A stretch of DNA of 64,000 bases from assembly GCF_014905555.1 (NCBI RefSeq), contig NZ_BNGS01000008.1:372001-436000 (forward strand), given 5' to 3'. This document shows, in pieces, positions 18,333-27,267 of this stretch. Every line of letters begins with the position of its first letter. The first letter of the stretch is position 1. Origin of the DNA: Streptomyces sp. Y2F8-2 (GTDB lineage: Bacteria; Actinomycetota; Actinomycetes; Streptomycetales; Streptomycetaceae). The translations under genes were made by a program, and so were the position numbers. The notes beneath the pieces are model-generated. The model was not told where the DNA came from. It saw only the letters and a program-made list of their open reading frames with translations, and did not search any database.

Positions 18333-19597
18333 GAGGCGACCTCGCTCACACCGCCGGGGACGGCGGCCGACGGCGCGGAGGGCGGCAGCGGAACCTCCGC
18401 GGTCAGCAGGAACACCCCTGGTCCCGCGGATCCGGCCCGCAGAGTCCCACCGATCTCCGACAGTCGCTCGCGCAGTCCCACAAGTCCCGACCCCCTTCCC
18501 GGCTCTCCGTCCGGTGCCCCGTCGTTCTCGACGCGGAGCACGATCCGTTCGTCCGTCGCTCGCAGGGACACGGCACAGTGCCGGGCATCCCCGTGGCGCA
18601 GGACGTTCGTCGTCGCCTCCCGTACGACCCAGGCCAGCGCGGACTGCACCGGCGCGGGCAGCCCGGCGGTCGGCCCGCTCACCGTGCAGTCGATCCCGGC
18701 GGCGGCCAACACGCCCCGGGCTCCCGCCAGTTCGGCTGCCAGGTCAGCCTCACGGTAGCCGCGCACGACCTCGCGGACCTCGCGCTGCGACTCCTGCGCG
18801 ATCCGCTGCACCTCGATCATCTGCTCCAGGGCCTCCGGCCGGCCGCGCCGCGCCAGCTGCACGGCGAGCTCGCTCTTGAGCGCGATCACGGCCAGGTTGC
18901 GCCCCATCACGTCGTGCAGATCGCGGCCGAAGCGGAGCCGTTCCTCGGCCACGGCGAGCCGGGCCTCGATCTCACGGGCCCGTTCCGCCTCCCACAGCAC
19001 CGCCAGGGTCCATGCGCCGCAGCGCGAGGTGAGCAGACAGAAGCCGACCGCCAAGGCGGTCATGACACCCGTGGTCACCGCTTCCGTGGTGTCCATGCGG
19101 ACGAGCGCGGTCGTCACCATGAGGACGCCCCCGAACGCGGCGGACCGCCGAACGAACACCCTCATGGGGACGACGAGTGCGTACAGCATCCCGAACGGCA
19201 GCAGCACGGCGTCGAGGGCCAGCAAGCAGGTCGCCGGGGCGGCCGCGTCCAGTGCGTGCAGCACGAGAACGGGCGCCAGCGCCAGGGCGAGCAGGGCAGC
19301 CGGTGTCCACAGGGTGCGCGGGGGCATTGCGGAGCGATCGAGGTAGTGGTCGAGCACCGGCCTCAGGAGCCGGTTCGCCGCCGCGCACTGCAGGGCGTTG
19401 GCGAGGAGGAGCAGCCCTCCGACGGCCAGCGCCGTCCGGTCGTGGTGAAGGTCTGAGACGAGTGGCAGCCCCAGCCAGCTCACGGAGAAGATCCACACCG
19501 AGCAGTGCCATACGATCATGCTCTGCAATTCGACGCGGGCGGCCTTGCTGCGGTCGTGCCAGGTACGGCGCTGCCATGCGCGTATTCCTGCGATCAC
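18329..19597 (-). CDS. Sensor histidine kinase (HisKA_3, DesK/LiaS type)
   Basis: I choose GTG 19597, which has AAGGGGGA 8 bases upstream; a TTG at 19621 is the alternative. About 422 residues: six hydrophobic segments in the first ~190 residues, then the dimerization/phospho-acceptor segment RFGRDLHDVMGRNLAVIALK and an ATPase domain with N-box WVVREATTNVLRHGDARH and G-box GRGSGLVGLRERLSEIGG. There is no large extracellular sensor loop, so it senses within the membrane or via the ABC exporter. It is encoded directly downstream of that transporter. Confidence 0.92.
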   Translation of the reverse strand: MIAGIRAWQRRTWHDRSKAARVELQSMIVWHCSVWIFSVSWLGLPLVSDLHHDRTALAVGGLLLLANALQCAAANRLLRPVLDHYLDRSAMPPRTLWTPAALLALALAPVLVLHALDAAAPATCLLALDAVLLPFGMLYALVVPMRVFVRRSAAFGGVLMVTTALVRMDTTEAVTTGVMTALAVGFCLLTSRCGAWTLAVLWEAERAREIEARLAVAEERLRFGRDLHDVMGRNLAVIALKSELAVQLARRGRPEALEQMIEVQRIAQESQREVREVVRGYREADLAAELAGARGVLAAAGIDCTVSGPTAGLPAPVQSALAWVVREATTNVLRHGDARHCAVSLRATDERIVLRVENDGAPDGEPGRGSGLVGLRERLSEIGGTLRAGSAGPGVFLLTAEVPLPPSAPSAAVPGGVSEVAS

Positions 19598-19643
19598 CCG
19601 TCTCGTCCCCCTTCGTGCCAACGCGTCCGCACCGCGGCGTCGG

Positions 19644-20450
19644 TCAGCGCCGCGGTTCCCAGCGGAACCACCGTCGTACGGCCCACACCGCGGCCACCAC
19701 CCAGGCGACCGCTGTCGCGACGGCGCCCAGAGTGTCGTACACCGACAGGCCGCCGTTCCACCCGCCGCGGACCAGCCGGATCGCCGGGGAGAGCGGCAGT
19801 AGTGCGCAGACCGACGCGATCCGGTCGGGCAGCAGCTCCGTCGGGATCGTGATGCCCGAGCCCAGCAGGGAGACGAACAGCATCGGCAGCGCTGTCACCT
19901 GTGCGCTCTCGACGGCCCTGCTGAAACTCGCGGTGACGGCGGCGAGTGCCGCGCACAGGACGAGGCCCGACAACAGTCCGAGAGCGGCGAGATGCGGGGC
20001 ACGCGGCACTCCGGCGTCGAGCAACACCGCACAGCCGACCGCCAGCAGCACGGACTGGCCGAGGCCGACGCAGACCGCGGGGAGCGCGGCGCCGGTCAGG
20101 ATCTCGGCGTCGCCGAGCTCCCCGGTGCGCAGGCGCTTGAGCACCAACTCCTCCCGGCGGGCGACGAAGACGTTCACGAGGGAGCTGTAGACGGCGAACA
20201 GCATCGAGAAGCCGATGGCGGCCGTCACCATCACGCTGCCCATCGTCAGACCCTCGGCCTTGAGGTCCATCTGCCTGACGGCCGGCCGCACGCTGAAGGG
20301 CAGCGCCAGCGGGACGAACAGTGCTGTGATGATCACGCTCTTGTTGCGGCCCAGCAGCGTGAGTTCGGCGCGCGCGAGGGCGCGGAGCCGCTTGGCACGG
20401 GCGGGTCCGCTGCTCGATCTGGTTGCTGTGACGGTCGCGAGGGTGCTCAT
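19644..20450 (-). CDS. ABC-2 type exporter permease
   Basis: The product is 268 residues with ATG 20450 overlapping the ATPase stop (ATGA). Six hydrophobic segments are visible, including VIITALFVPLALPF, GFSMLFAVYSSLVNVFVARRE and LPMLFVSLLGSGITIP, in the pattern of ABC-2 (drug or lipid exporter) permeases. The substrate is unknown; position next to a kinase/regulator pair suggests self-protection or envelope maintenance. Confidence 0.9.
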   Translation of the reverse strand: MSTLATVTATRSSSGPARAKRLRALARAELTLLGRNKSVIITALFVPLALPFSVRPAVRQMDLKAEGLTMGSVMVTAAIGFSMLFAVYSSLVNVFVARREELVLKRLRTGELGDAEILTGAALPAVCVGLGQSVLLAVGCAVLLDAGVPRAPHLAALGLLSGLVLCAALAAVTASFSRAVESAQVTALPMLFVSLLGSGITIPTELLPDRIASVCALLPLSPAIRLVRGGWNGGLSVYDTLGAVATAVAWVVAAVWAVRRWFRWEPRR

Positions 20451-21439
20451 ACCGCGGCCTCCGTCGTCCGGTTCGTCGCGTCGTGCTGTGGGCCGGTGCG
20501 GTCCGGCGGCGGTGCGGCCGTCCTGGCGATGTGCAGGAACGCCTCCTCCAGGGATGCGGACCGCACATCGAGGGCGCGCAGTTCGACCCGGGCGCGCTGG
20601 GCCCACAGCAGGACGGCGGTGGCGGTGCGCTGGAGTTCGTCGGTCCGCAGGCGGACGGTGCGGCCAGCCGTCTCGTGTGCCGTCACGCCCAGGTCGGCGA
20701 GCGGGGGCAGGTCACCGAGGAAGTAGCCCTCGGGCAGCTCGAAGGAGACCCGGGAAGGCTGGGTAGAGGTGACCTCGGACGGTGTGCCCGAGGCGGCGAT
20801 GCGGCCCTGATGGAGGACGGCGAGCCGGTCGGCGAGCTCTTCCGCCTCCTCGAGGTAGTGCGTGGTCAGCAGGACGGTCGTCCCCGCGTCCCGCAGTTCA
20901 CGGACCACCCGCCAGGTGTCCTGGCGGCCCTCGGCGTCCAGGCCGGTCGTCGGTTCGTCGAGGAAGAGGACCTCGGGGCGCCCGAGGAGTGCGAGCGCCA
21001 GGTCCAGGCGCCGCTTCTCACCTCCCGACAGCTGTTTGACGCGTACGCCGGAGCGCCGGGTCAGTCCGACCAGCTCCAGGGCTTCGCCCACGGGCCGGGC
21101 ACCGCTGGTGCAGCCGGCCCACATCCGTGCGGTCTCCGCGACCGTCAGTTCGGAGGGGAAGCCACCCTCCTGGAGCATCACACCGATCCGGGGCCGGACG
21201 GCGGCCCGCTCCGCGTGCGGGTCGTGGCCCAGGACCCGCACGCGTCCGCCGGCCGGAGGGGCGAGGCCCTCGAGCAGTTCGACGGTGGACGTCTTGCCGG
21301 CGCCGTTGGTGCCGAGCAGGGCGAAGACCTCGGCGCGGCCCACCGAGAAGGTGATGCCGCGCACGGCTTCGAAGCCGCCCCCGTACACGCGCCGCAGATC
21401 AGTGACCTCAATCACGTGCTCGCGTTGGTTGGTGTTCAC
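20447..21439 (-). CDS. ABC transporter ATP-binding protein (DrrA/CcmA type)
   Basis: The product is 330 residues from GTG 21439. Walker A (LLGTNGAGKTSTVELLEG), Q-loop (IGVMLQEGGFPSELT), signature (LSGGEKRRLDLALALLG), Walker B (VLFLDEPTTGLD) and H-loop (LLTTHYLEEAEEL) are all intact. A C-terminal extension of about 90 residues is typical of DrrA-like exporter ATPases. It is the first gene of a four-gene operon in which ATPase-permease and kinase-regulator each overlap by 4 bp. Confidence 0.93.
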   Translation of the reverse strand: MNTNQREHVIEVTDLRRVYGGGFEAVRGITFSVGRAEVFALLGTNGAGKTSTVELLEGLAPPAGGRVRVLGHDPHAERAAVRPRIGVMLQEGGFPSELTVAETARMWAGCTSGARPVGEALELVGLTRRSGVRVKQLSGGEKRRLDLALALLGRPEVLFLDEPTTGLDAEGRQDTWRVVRELRDAGTTVLLTTHYLEEAEELADRLAVLHQGRIAASGTPSEVTSTQPSRVSFELPEGYFLGDLPPLADLGVTAHETAGRTVRLRTDELQRTATAVLLWAQRARVELRALDVRSASLEEAFLHIARTAAPPPDRTGPQHDATNRTTEAAV

Positions 21440-21530
21440 GACATCCAGCGTCGTCGTCGACGGGGAGGGGCAGCAGTGCGCTGTGTCATCAGTCCGCGTG
21501 ACAAATGTCAGAAGACTCGGAAAGCCAAAC

Positions 21531-21568
21531 GAGGAAGGCCCCGATCGACTGACCGGGGCCTTCCTCGT
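21531..21568 (-). terminator. Terminator at tRNA-Gly 3' end
   Basis: GAGGAAGGCCCCG ... CGGGGCCTTCCTC forms a perfect stem directly downstream (minus strand) of the second tRNA-Gly(GCC), in front of the ABC operon. Confidence 0.8.
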
Positions 21569-21569
21569 A

Positions 21570-21645
21570 TGGAGCGGACGACGAGGCTCGAACTCGCGAC
21601 CTCAACCTTGGCAAGGTTGCGCTCTACCAACTGAGCTACGTCCGC
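21570..21645 (-). tRNA. tRNA-Gly (GCC), copy 2, CCA encoded
   Basis: The tRNA body is identical to the gene at 17614-17689: anticodon loop CTTGCCAAG, TGG on the plus strand supplying CCA. It lies 95 bases downstream of tRNA-Gly(TCC), probably co-transcribed. Confidence 0.97.
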
Positions 21646-21740
21646 ATTGCCCTCGACCGCCGACTGTGAAAGACACAGCCGCCGATCGGTGCGAGCACCA
21701 GCGTACCTGATCCACAAGGGTGGTCCGACCGGTCTCGTAG

Positions 21741-21812
21741 AGCGGGTGACAGGGATTGCACACTGCGCCTCCCCCTTGGAAAGGGGGTGTTCTGCTACTG
21801 AACTACACCCGC
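21741..21812 (-). tRNA. tRNA-Gly (TCC)
   Basis: The minus strand reads GCGGGTGTAGTTCAGTAGC, then stem CCCCC, loop TTTCCAA (anticodon TCC), GGGGG, and ends CACCCGCT without CCA. A -10-like TAGAGT (plus-strand ACTCTA) lies about 50 bases upstream. Confidence 0.95.
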
Positions 21813-22082
21813 GTGACGCTCGGGCCTCGGCCTTTCCGGCCTCGCCCCTCGGCGTGCTCAGACTCTAGCTGATCACCAGGGGTGCAACGCAAGTCGGTTG
21901 CGTACGGGCCCGGATGGGGCTCCGACGGGGCGAGGGCCAGCGTCCCAGGACCCCAACGCGAACCCCAGGGCGACCCCCATGACGAACAGCACTCGTGGCC
22001 CGGGGCGGAGCCCCGAGGCGGCACCCCGCCACCGGGCCCCGCTCGGCCAACGGCACCCGAAACCCCTGCCGAGCCTGCGCGG

Positions 22083-22400
22083 CTACTGCGCCTCGGCGAA
22101 CGCCTCGTACACCTTCTTGGGGATCCGCCCCCGCGGCGGCACGTCCAGCTTGTTGGAGCGGGCCCACGCCCGGACCGCGGCCGGGTCCGGGGTCAGGGCC
22201 GTGTGCGTGTACGCCCGGCCCGACTTGGCCTTCTTCCGCCCGGCCTCCACGTACGGCTCCAGCGCCTTACGCAGTTTCTTGGCATTGGCTTGATTGAGGT
22301 CGATCTCGTACGACTTGCCGTCCAGTCCGAAGACGATCGTTTCCGCCGCTTCTGAGCCGTCGATGTCGTCAAAGAGAGTGACCACGACACGCTGCGCCAC
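22083..22400 (-). CDS. Lsr2 family nucleoid-associated protein (paralog)
   Basis: The product is 105 residues. The N-terminal oligomerization domain begins MAQRVVVTLFDDIDGSEAAET; the C-terminal DNA-binding part ends RSNKLDVPPRGRIPKKVYEAF, with the RGR AT-hook-like motif of Lsr2. Lsr2 is the actinobacterial H-NS analogue that silences AT-rich DNA. Streptomyces usually has a main Lsr2 and a second paralog at this locus next to purS. It is divergent from purSQL over a relatively AT-rich gap. Confidence 0.92.
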   Translation of the reverse strand: MAQRVVVTLFDDIDGSEAAETIVFGLDGKSYEIDLNQANAKKLRKALEPYVEAGRKKAKSGRAYTHTALTPDPAAVRAWARSNKLDVPPRGRIPKKVYEAFAEAQ

Positions 22401-22680
22401 GAATATCGGTCCCTTCGCGCGGCACCTCCGCCATCACAGGCAGGCCATGACGTGCGCGACGATGAGGTGCGCGGTCGTCCGGCGGATGTCGGGGAGGTGT
22501 CGACTGTCCGGCAGTAATTGGGCAAAGTATCGGCTATTGCCTTTTCCTTTGTACAGTGCCCGGCAATGCATTGTGAAGAGAGACTGAATACCTCCGCGTG
22601 TCCGCATGCAATGCCCCGGCATCCTTCTCTCGCGGTTTTTCCGAGGATTTTCCGTGCGGGCCACCGCGTCGATACACGAT

Positions 22681-22696
22681 CGTGACGGCGATCACG
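22681..22696. promoter_or_regulatory. Crp-like palindrome CGTGA-N6-TCACG
   Basis: CGTGACGGCGATCACG matches the GTGA-N6-TCAC core of Crp-type sites and lies between the divergent Lsr2 paralog and purS. Only the motif supports it. Confidence 0.45.
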
Positions 22697-22710
22697 TAGG
22701 ATGCTACGAA

Positions 22711-22743
22711 TCTACGCGAGTAGAAATTGTGTGCGGGTAGTCT
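22711..22743 (+). promoter_or_regulatory. purS promoter: palindrome TCTACGCGAGTAGA plus -10 TAGTCT
   Basis: TAGTCT at 22738-22743 is a good -10 about 37 bases before the purS start. The perfect 5-4-5 palindrome at 22711-22724 covers the expected -35 position, where a bound regulator would block polymerase. Confidence 0.5.
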
Positions 22744-22780
22744 GAAGGAACCTGCTCAGCACCACACACCGGGAGTGCCA

Positions 22781-23044
22781 GTGGCACGCGTCGTAGTCGA
22801 CGTCATGCTCAAGCCGGAGATCCTCGACCCCCAGGGCCAGGCGGTGCAGCGCGCACTGCCGCGCCTCGGTTTCGACGGCATCTCCGACGTACGTCAGGGA
22901 AAGCGATTCGAACTCGAGGTGGACGGGCCGGTCGACGACGCCGCGCTCGCCCGCATCCATGATCTCGCCGAATCCTTCCTCGCCAACACCGTGATCGAGG
23001 ACTTCACCGTCAAGGTGGAGGAAGTGGCGGAGGCCTCGAAGTGA
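22781..23044 (+). CDS. purS: FGAM synthase subunit PurS
   Basis: GTG 22781 is preceded by GGGAG; the product is 87 residues beginning MARVVVDVMLKPEILDPQG, typical of PurS. PurS bridges PurQ and PurL in the three-part FGAM synthase of Gram-positive bacteria. Its TGA overlaps the GTG of purQ (GTGA). Confidence 0.96.
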   Translation: MARVVVDVMLKPEILDPQGQAVQRALPRLGFDGISDVRQGKRFELEVDGPVDDAALARIHDLAESFLANTVIEDFTVKVEEVAEASK

Positions 23045-23721
23045 CCACCCGTATCGGCGTCGTCACTTTCCCGGGGAGCCTCGACGACCGGGACACCCAG
23101 CGCGCGATCCGTATCGCAGGGGCGGAGCCCGTCGCCCTCTGGCACAAGGACAAGGACCTCAAGCAGGTCGACGCCGTGGTCCTGTGCGGCGGTTTCTCCT
23201 ACGGCGACTATCTGCGGGCCGGCGCCATCGCCCGCTTCTCGCCGGTGATGGAGCCCCTCATCGAGCAGGCGAAGGCGGGCCTTCCGGTCCTCGGCATCTG
23301 CAACGGCTTCCAGATCCTCACCGAGGCCCACCTCCTCCCGGGCGCCATGCTCGGCAACGACCACCTCCACTTCATCTGCCGCGACCAGAAGCTGCGGGTG
23401 GAGAACGCGGACACTTCCTGGACCAGCGACTACGACGCCGGCCAGGAGATCCACATCCCGCTGAAGAACATGGACGGCCGGTACGTCGCCGACGAGTACA
23501 CCCTCGACAAGCTCGAGGCCGAAGGCCGGGTCGCCTTCCGCTACCTGGACTTCAACCCCAACGGCTCACTGAGGGACATCGCGGGCATCACCAACGAGGC
23601 CGGCAACGTCGTGGGCCTCATGCCGCACCCCGAGCACGCCGTCGAACCGCTGATCGGCACCGGTCGTACCGACGGCCTGCCGTTCTTCACCTCGATCCTC
23701 AAGAAGCTGGTCACCGCATGA
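23041..23721 (+). CDS. purQ: FGAM synthase glutaminase subunit PurQ
   Basis: The product is 226 residues with a class I glutamine amidotransferase: TFPGSLDDRD at the start, nucleophile Cys in VLGICNGFQIL, and His/Glu in MPHPEHAVEPL. It supplies ammonia to PurL. It overlaps purS by 4 bp at the 5' end and purL by 4 bp (ATGA) at the 3' end. Confidence 0.97.
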   Translation: MTTRIGVVTFPGSLDDRDTQRAIRIAGAEPVALWHKDKDLKQVDAVVLCGGFSYGDYLRAGAIARFSPVMEPLIEQAKAGLPVLGICNGFQILTEAHLLPGAMLGNDHLHFICRDQKLRVENADTSWTSDYDAGQEIHIPLKNMDGRYVADEYTLDKLEAEGRVAFRYLDFNPNGSLRDIAGITNEAGNVVGLMPHPEHAVEPLIGTGRTDGLPFFTSILKKLVTA

Positions 23722-25976
23722 GCAGGACGCCTCTGGACACGGTCGAGCACGCGACCGCGACCCCCGACGTCGAGCTGCCCTGGGCCGAACTCGGCCTGAA
23801 GAAGGACGAGTACGAGCGGATCGTCGAGATCCTGGGCCGCCGCCCGACCGGCGCCGAGCTCGCCATGTACTCGGTCATGTGGTCCGAGCACTGCTCCTAC
23901 AAGAGCAGCAAGGTCCACCTGCGCCAGTTCGGTGAGAAGGCCCCCGAGTCCGACGCACTGCTCGTCGGCATCGGCGAGAACGCCGGTGTCGTGGACGTCG
24001 GCCAGGGCTACGCCGTCACCTTCAAGGTGGAGTCGCACAACCACCCCTCCTACGTCGAGCCCTACCAGGGCGCGGCCACGGGCGTCGGCGGCATCGTGCG
24101 CGACATCATCGCGATGGGCGCGCGCCCGGTGGCGGTCGTCGACCCCCTGCGCTTCGGCGCGGCCGACCACCCCGACACCAAGCGGGTCCTCCCCGGCGTC
24201 GTCGCCGGCATCGGCGGCTACGGCAACTGCCTGGGCCTGCCCAACATCGGCGGCGAGGTCGTCTTCGACGCCTGCTACCAGGGCAACCCGCTGGTCAACG
24301 CCGGTGCCATCGGTGTGATGCGGCACGAGGACATCCACCTCGCGAAGGCGTCCGGCGCGGGCAACAAGGTCATCCTGTACGGCGCCCGCACGGGCGGCGA
24401 CGGCATCGGCGGCGCCTCCATCCTCGCCTCCGAGACCTTCGACGACGCCAAGCCCTCCAAGCGCCCCGCCGTGCAGGTGGGCGACCCCTTCCAGGAGAAG
24501 CTCCTCATCGAGTGCACCCTGGAGGCGTTCCGGGAGAAGCTGGTCGTCGGCATCCAGGACCTGGGCGCGGCGGGCCTGTCCTGCGCGACCTCGGAACTGG
24601 CCTCGAACGGCTCCGGCGGCATGCGCGTCACCCTCGACGACGTCCCCCTGCGCGACTCGACGCTCTCCCCCGAGGAGATCCTGATGAGCGAGTCGCAGGA
24701 AAGGATGTGTGCGGTCGTCGAGCCGGAGAAGGTCGACCGCTTCCTGGAGATCTGCGCCAAGTGGGACGTCATCGCCACCGTCATCGGTGAGGTGACCGAC
24801 GGGGACCGCCTGGAGATCTACTGGCACGGCGGCAAGATCGTCGACGTCGACCCGCGCACGGTCGCACACGAGGGCCCGGTCTACGAGCGCCCGTACGCCC
24901 GCCCGTCCTGGCAGGACGAGCTGCAGGCCGACGACGCGAACAAGCTCCCGCGCCCGGCGACGTCCGAGGAGCTGAAGGACCAGGTCCTGAAGCTGGTCGG
25001 CTCGCCCAACCAGGCGTCCAAGAAGTGGATCACACAGCAGTACGACCACTTCGTGCAGGGCAACACGGTCCTCGCCCAGCCCGAGGACTCCGGCATGATC
25101 CGCATCGACGAGGAGTCCGGCCTCGGCGTGGCCATCGCCACGGACGGCAACGGCCGCTACGCCAAGCTCGACCCGTACGCGGGCGCGCAGCTGGCCCTCG
25201 CGGAGGCGTACCGCAACGTGGCGACCACGGGCGCCAAGCCGCTGGCGGTCTCCGACTGCCTGAACTTCGGCTCGCCCGAGGACCCGGCGGTGATGTGGCA
25301 GTTCGCGGAGGCCGTGCGCGGTCTGGCGGACGGCTGTCAGCAGCTGGGCACCCCGGTGACCGGCGGCAACGTCTCCCTCTACAACCAGACGGGCGAGGCG
25401 GCCATCCACCCGACCCCGGTGGTCGCCGTGCTGGGCGTCATCGACGACGTCGCCCGGCGCACCCCTGTCGCCTTCCAGGAGGAGGGCCAGCTGCTGTACC
25501 TCCTCGGCGACACCCGTGAGGAGTTCGGCGGTTCGGCTTGGTCGCAGGTGATCCACGACCACCTCGGCGGCCTGCCCCCGCAGGTCGACCTGGAGCGCGA
25601 ACGCCTGCTCGGCGAGATCCTGATCTCCGCCTCCCGCGACGGCATGATCGACTCCGCGCACGACCTGTCCGACGGCGGTCTGATCCAGGCCGTGGTCGAG
25701 TCGGCCCTGCTCGGCGGCAAGGGCGCGCGGCTGATCGTGCCGGACGGCCTGGACGCGTTCACGTTCCTCTTCTCCGAGTCGGCGGGGCGCGCGATCGTCG
25801 CCGTGCCGCGCTCGGAGGAGGTCCGCTTCAACGACATGTGCGGCGCGCGCGGCCTGCCGGCCACCCGTATCGGTGTCGTGGACGGGGAGACCGTCGAGGT
25901 CCAGGGCGAGTTCGAGCTGACCCTGGCCGAACTGCGCGAGGCCCACGAGGGCACCATTCCGGCGCTGCTGGCGTAA
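23718..25976 (+). CDS. purL: FGAM synthase synthetase subunit PurL (short form)
   Basis: ATG 23718 lies inside the purQ stop; the product is 752 residues, the small Gram-positive form that needs PurS and PurQ. Motifs include MWSEHCSYKSSK, the metal/substrate segment VKVESHNHPS read here as FKVESHNHPSYVEPYQGAATGVGG, QDLGAAGLSCATSE and the second half DCLNFGSPEDP. It converts FGAR, ATP and glutamine-derived ammonia to FGAM. A strong terminator follows. Confidence 0.97.
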   Translation: MSRTPLDTVEHATATPDVELPWAELGLKKDEYERIVEILGRRPTGAELAMYSVMWSEHCSYKSSKVHLRQFGEKAPESDALLVGIGENAGVVDVGQGYAVTFKVESHNHPSYVEPYQGAATGVGGIVRDIIAMGARPVAVVDPLRFGAADHPDTKRVLPGVVAGIGGYGNCLGLPNIGGEVVFDACYQGNPLVNAGAIGVMRHEDIHLAKASGAGNKVILYGARTGGDGIGGASILASETFDDAKPSKRPAVQVGDPFQEKLLIECTLEAFREKLVVGIQDLGAAGLSCATSELASNGSGGMRVTLDDVPLRDSTLSPEEILMSESQERMCAVVEPEKVDRFLEICAKWDVIATVIGEVTDGDRLEIYWHGGKIVDVDPRTVAHEGPVYERPYARPSWQDELQADDANKLPRPATSEELKDQVLKLVGSPNQASKKWITQQYDHFVQGNTVLAQPEDSGMIRIDEESGLGVAIATDGNGRYAKLDPYAGAQLALAEAYRNVATTGAKPLAVSDCLNFGSPEDPAVMWQFAEAVRGLADGCQQLGTPVTGGNVSLYNQTGEAAIHPTPVVAVLGVIDDVARRTPVAFQEEGQLLYLLGDTREEFGGSAWSQVIHDHLGGLPPQVDLERERLLGEILISASRDGMIDSAHDLSDGGLIQAVVESALLGGKGARLIVPDGLDAFTFLFSESAGRAIVAVPRSEEVRFNDMCGARGLPATRIGVVDGETVEVQGEFELTLAELREAHEGTIPALLA

Positions 25977-25999
25977 GCCGCACGCCGGACGGTCGTACG

Positions 26000-26043
26000 A
26001 CGGCGAAGGCCCCACCCGGTCGACGGGCGGGGCCTTCGCCGTT
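26000..26043 (+). terminator. Terminator after purL
   Basis: GACGGCGAAGGCCCCACCCG / CGGGCGGGGCCTTCGCCGTT makes a long GC-rich stem 24 bases after the purL stop. Confidence 0.85.
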
Positions 26044-26152
26044 CGCGTTCCCTTCACGTCCGCCGTTCCCTCCGCCTCCCGCGTTCCCTCACCCCCTCCG
26101 CCTCCCGCGTTCCCTCCGCCTCCCGCGTCCCCCCGCCTCCGCCTCCCGCGCC
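26044..26152 (+). repeat. Pyrimidine-rich direct repeats (CCGCCTCCCGCGTTCCCT)
   Basis: The 18-base unit CCGCCTCCCGCGTTCCCT and shortened forms recur 4-5 times, leaving almost no G on the plus strand in part of the interval between purL and the next promoter. No gene is seen here. Confidence 0.75.
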
Positions 26153-26155
26153 CAC

Positions 26156-26161
26156 TAGGCT
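26156..26161 (+). promoter_or_regulatory. -10 box (TAGGCT) for leaderless SCP2 gene
   Basis: TAGGCT ends 7 bases before ATG 26169 and no ribosome site intervenes, the same geometry as purD. Confidence 0.55.
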
Positions 26162-26168
26162 CGGCGCC

Positions 26169-26966
26169 ATGCCCCCGGCCAAGAAGCGCACTCGGACCTA
26201 CGACCCCGTCAAGACCCGCGCCGCCGTTCTCGCGCAGTTCGGGAACGTGAGGGAGGCCGTGAGCACCCTCCCGGCCGAACGACTCGCGCTGCCCACCCGG
26301 CTCGGGGACTGGACCGTACGGGAACTGGCCGCGCACATCGGGATGGCCCTCTCGGCCTTCGGGCGGTTCCTCGGCAGGCCGGAACCCGCCGCGCAGAACG
26401 CCACCGTCCTCGACTGGCCCTTCGCGACCTCCGCCAACTCGGGTGCCATCGCGGACACCACCCGCGCACTCGCCGCCCAGAACCCCGACCTCGACAGCTA
26501 CCTCGCCGGCATAGAGAAGGAGTTCTCGGAACTCCTCGCCGCACACCCCGGCACCCGGCTGCTCGACACCACCGCGGGCGCCATGCCGCTCGCCGACTAC
26601 CTGGTCACCCGCACCGTCGAGCTCGTCGTCCACACCGACGACCTGAACGCCGCCGTCCCAGGCCTCGACATCCCCTACGACCGCCAGGCCCTCGCCGCAG
26701 CGACCCGGCTGCTCGCCGACGCGCTCGCCGTGAAGGCGCCCGGCGCCTCCACCGAGGTGCGCGTCCCGCCGTACGCCGTCGTGCAGTGCATCGAAGGCCC
26801 CCGGCACACCCGCGGCACCCCGCCCAACGTCGTCGAGACCGACCCGCTGACCTGGGTCCGGCTCGCCACCGGCCGTACGAGCTGGGACACGGCCCTCGCC
26901 GACGCCAAGGTCAGCGCGAGCGGCGAACGGGCCGACCTGAGCGGGCTGCTTCCCCTGATGGCGTGA
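26169..26966 (+). CDS. Maleylpyruvate isomerase / bacterial SCP2-like protein
   Basis: The product is 265 residues. The N-terminal helical bundle is of the mycothiol-dependent maleylpyruvate isomerase/DinB kind (LGDWTVRELAAHIGMALSAF; later DYLVTRTVELVVHTDDL, with the conserved helix carrying His). The C-terminal ~90 residues read as a bacterial sterol-carrier-like domain (VQCIEGPRHTRGTPPNVVETDPLTWVRLATG). Members probably act on thiol-linked small molecules, but the substrate is unknown. It appears to be transcribed alone and leaderless. Confidence 0.8.
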   Translation: MPPAKKRTRTYDPVKTRAAVLAQFGNVREAVSTLPAERLALPTRLGDWTVRELAAHIGMALSAFGRFLGRPEPAAQNATVLDWPFATSANSGAIADTTRALAAQNPDLDSYLAGIEKEFSELLAAHPGTRLLDTTAGAMPLADYLVTRTVELVVHTDDLNAAVPGLDIPYDRQALAAATRLLADALAVKAPGASTEVRVPPYAVVQCIEGPRHTRGTPPNVVETDPLTWVRLATGRTSWDTALADAKVSASGERADLSGLLPLMA

Positions 26967-27254
26967 GGCCGTCGTGGAGGCGGGGGCGACGGTACGCCTC
27001 GGTCACTTCACGGAGAGCGTTCCGGGGCGCCCATCCGCAAGATGTGCGACGGCTCACTCGCAGACACCGGCGAGACGCTGAGCAAGCTCTCCGGCCGTCC
27101 GCGGACCTCCCCGCCCGACCACCGCAGCGCCGCGCTGACCAGCGAAAACGACAAGGGCGCCAGCGCGGTCTCCGAGCGCCGACCACGAGCGTCCGGCCAC
27201 TGCGCACGGCGTGCGGCATCGATGACCGGATTCGGACCAGTGCACGATCTCGCC

Positions 27255-27260
27255 TACACT
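27255..27260 (+). promoter_or_regulatory. -10 box (TACACT) for leaderless purF
   Basis: TACACT ends 7 bases before the purF GTG, with TTCGGA 18 bases further upstream as a weak -35. The remaining 300-base gap behind the SCP2 gene (26967-27230) shows no gene. Confidence 0.5.
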
Positions 27261-27267
27261 CGGTGGC

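Noticed and set aside
23541..26807. Minus-strand open frame of 1088 codons across purL
   Set aside because: Antisense shadow of purL and the SCP2 gene, with no ribosome site and no recognisable motif.
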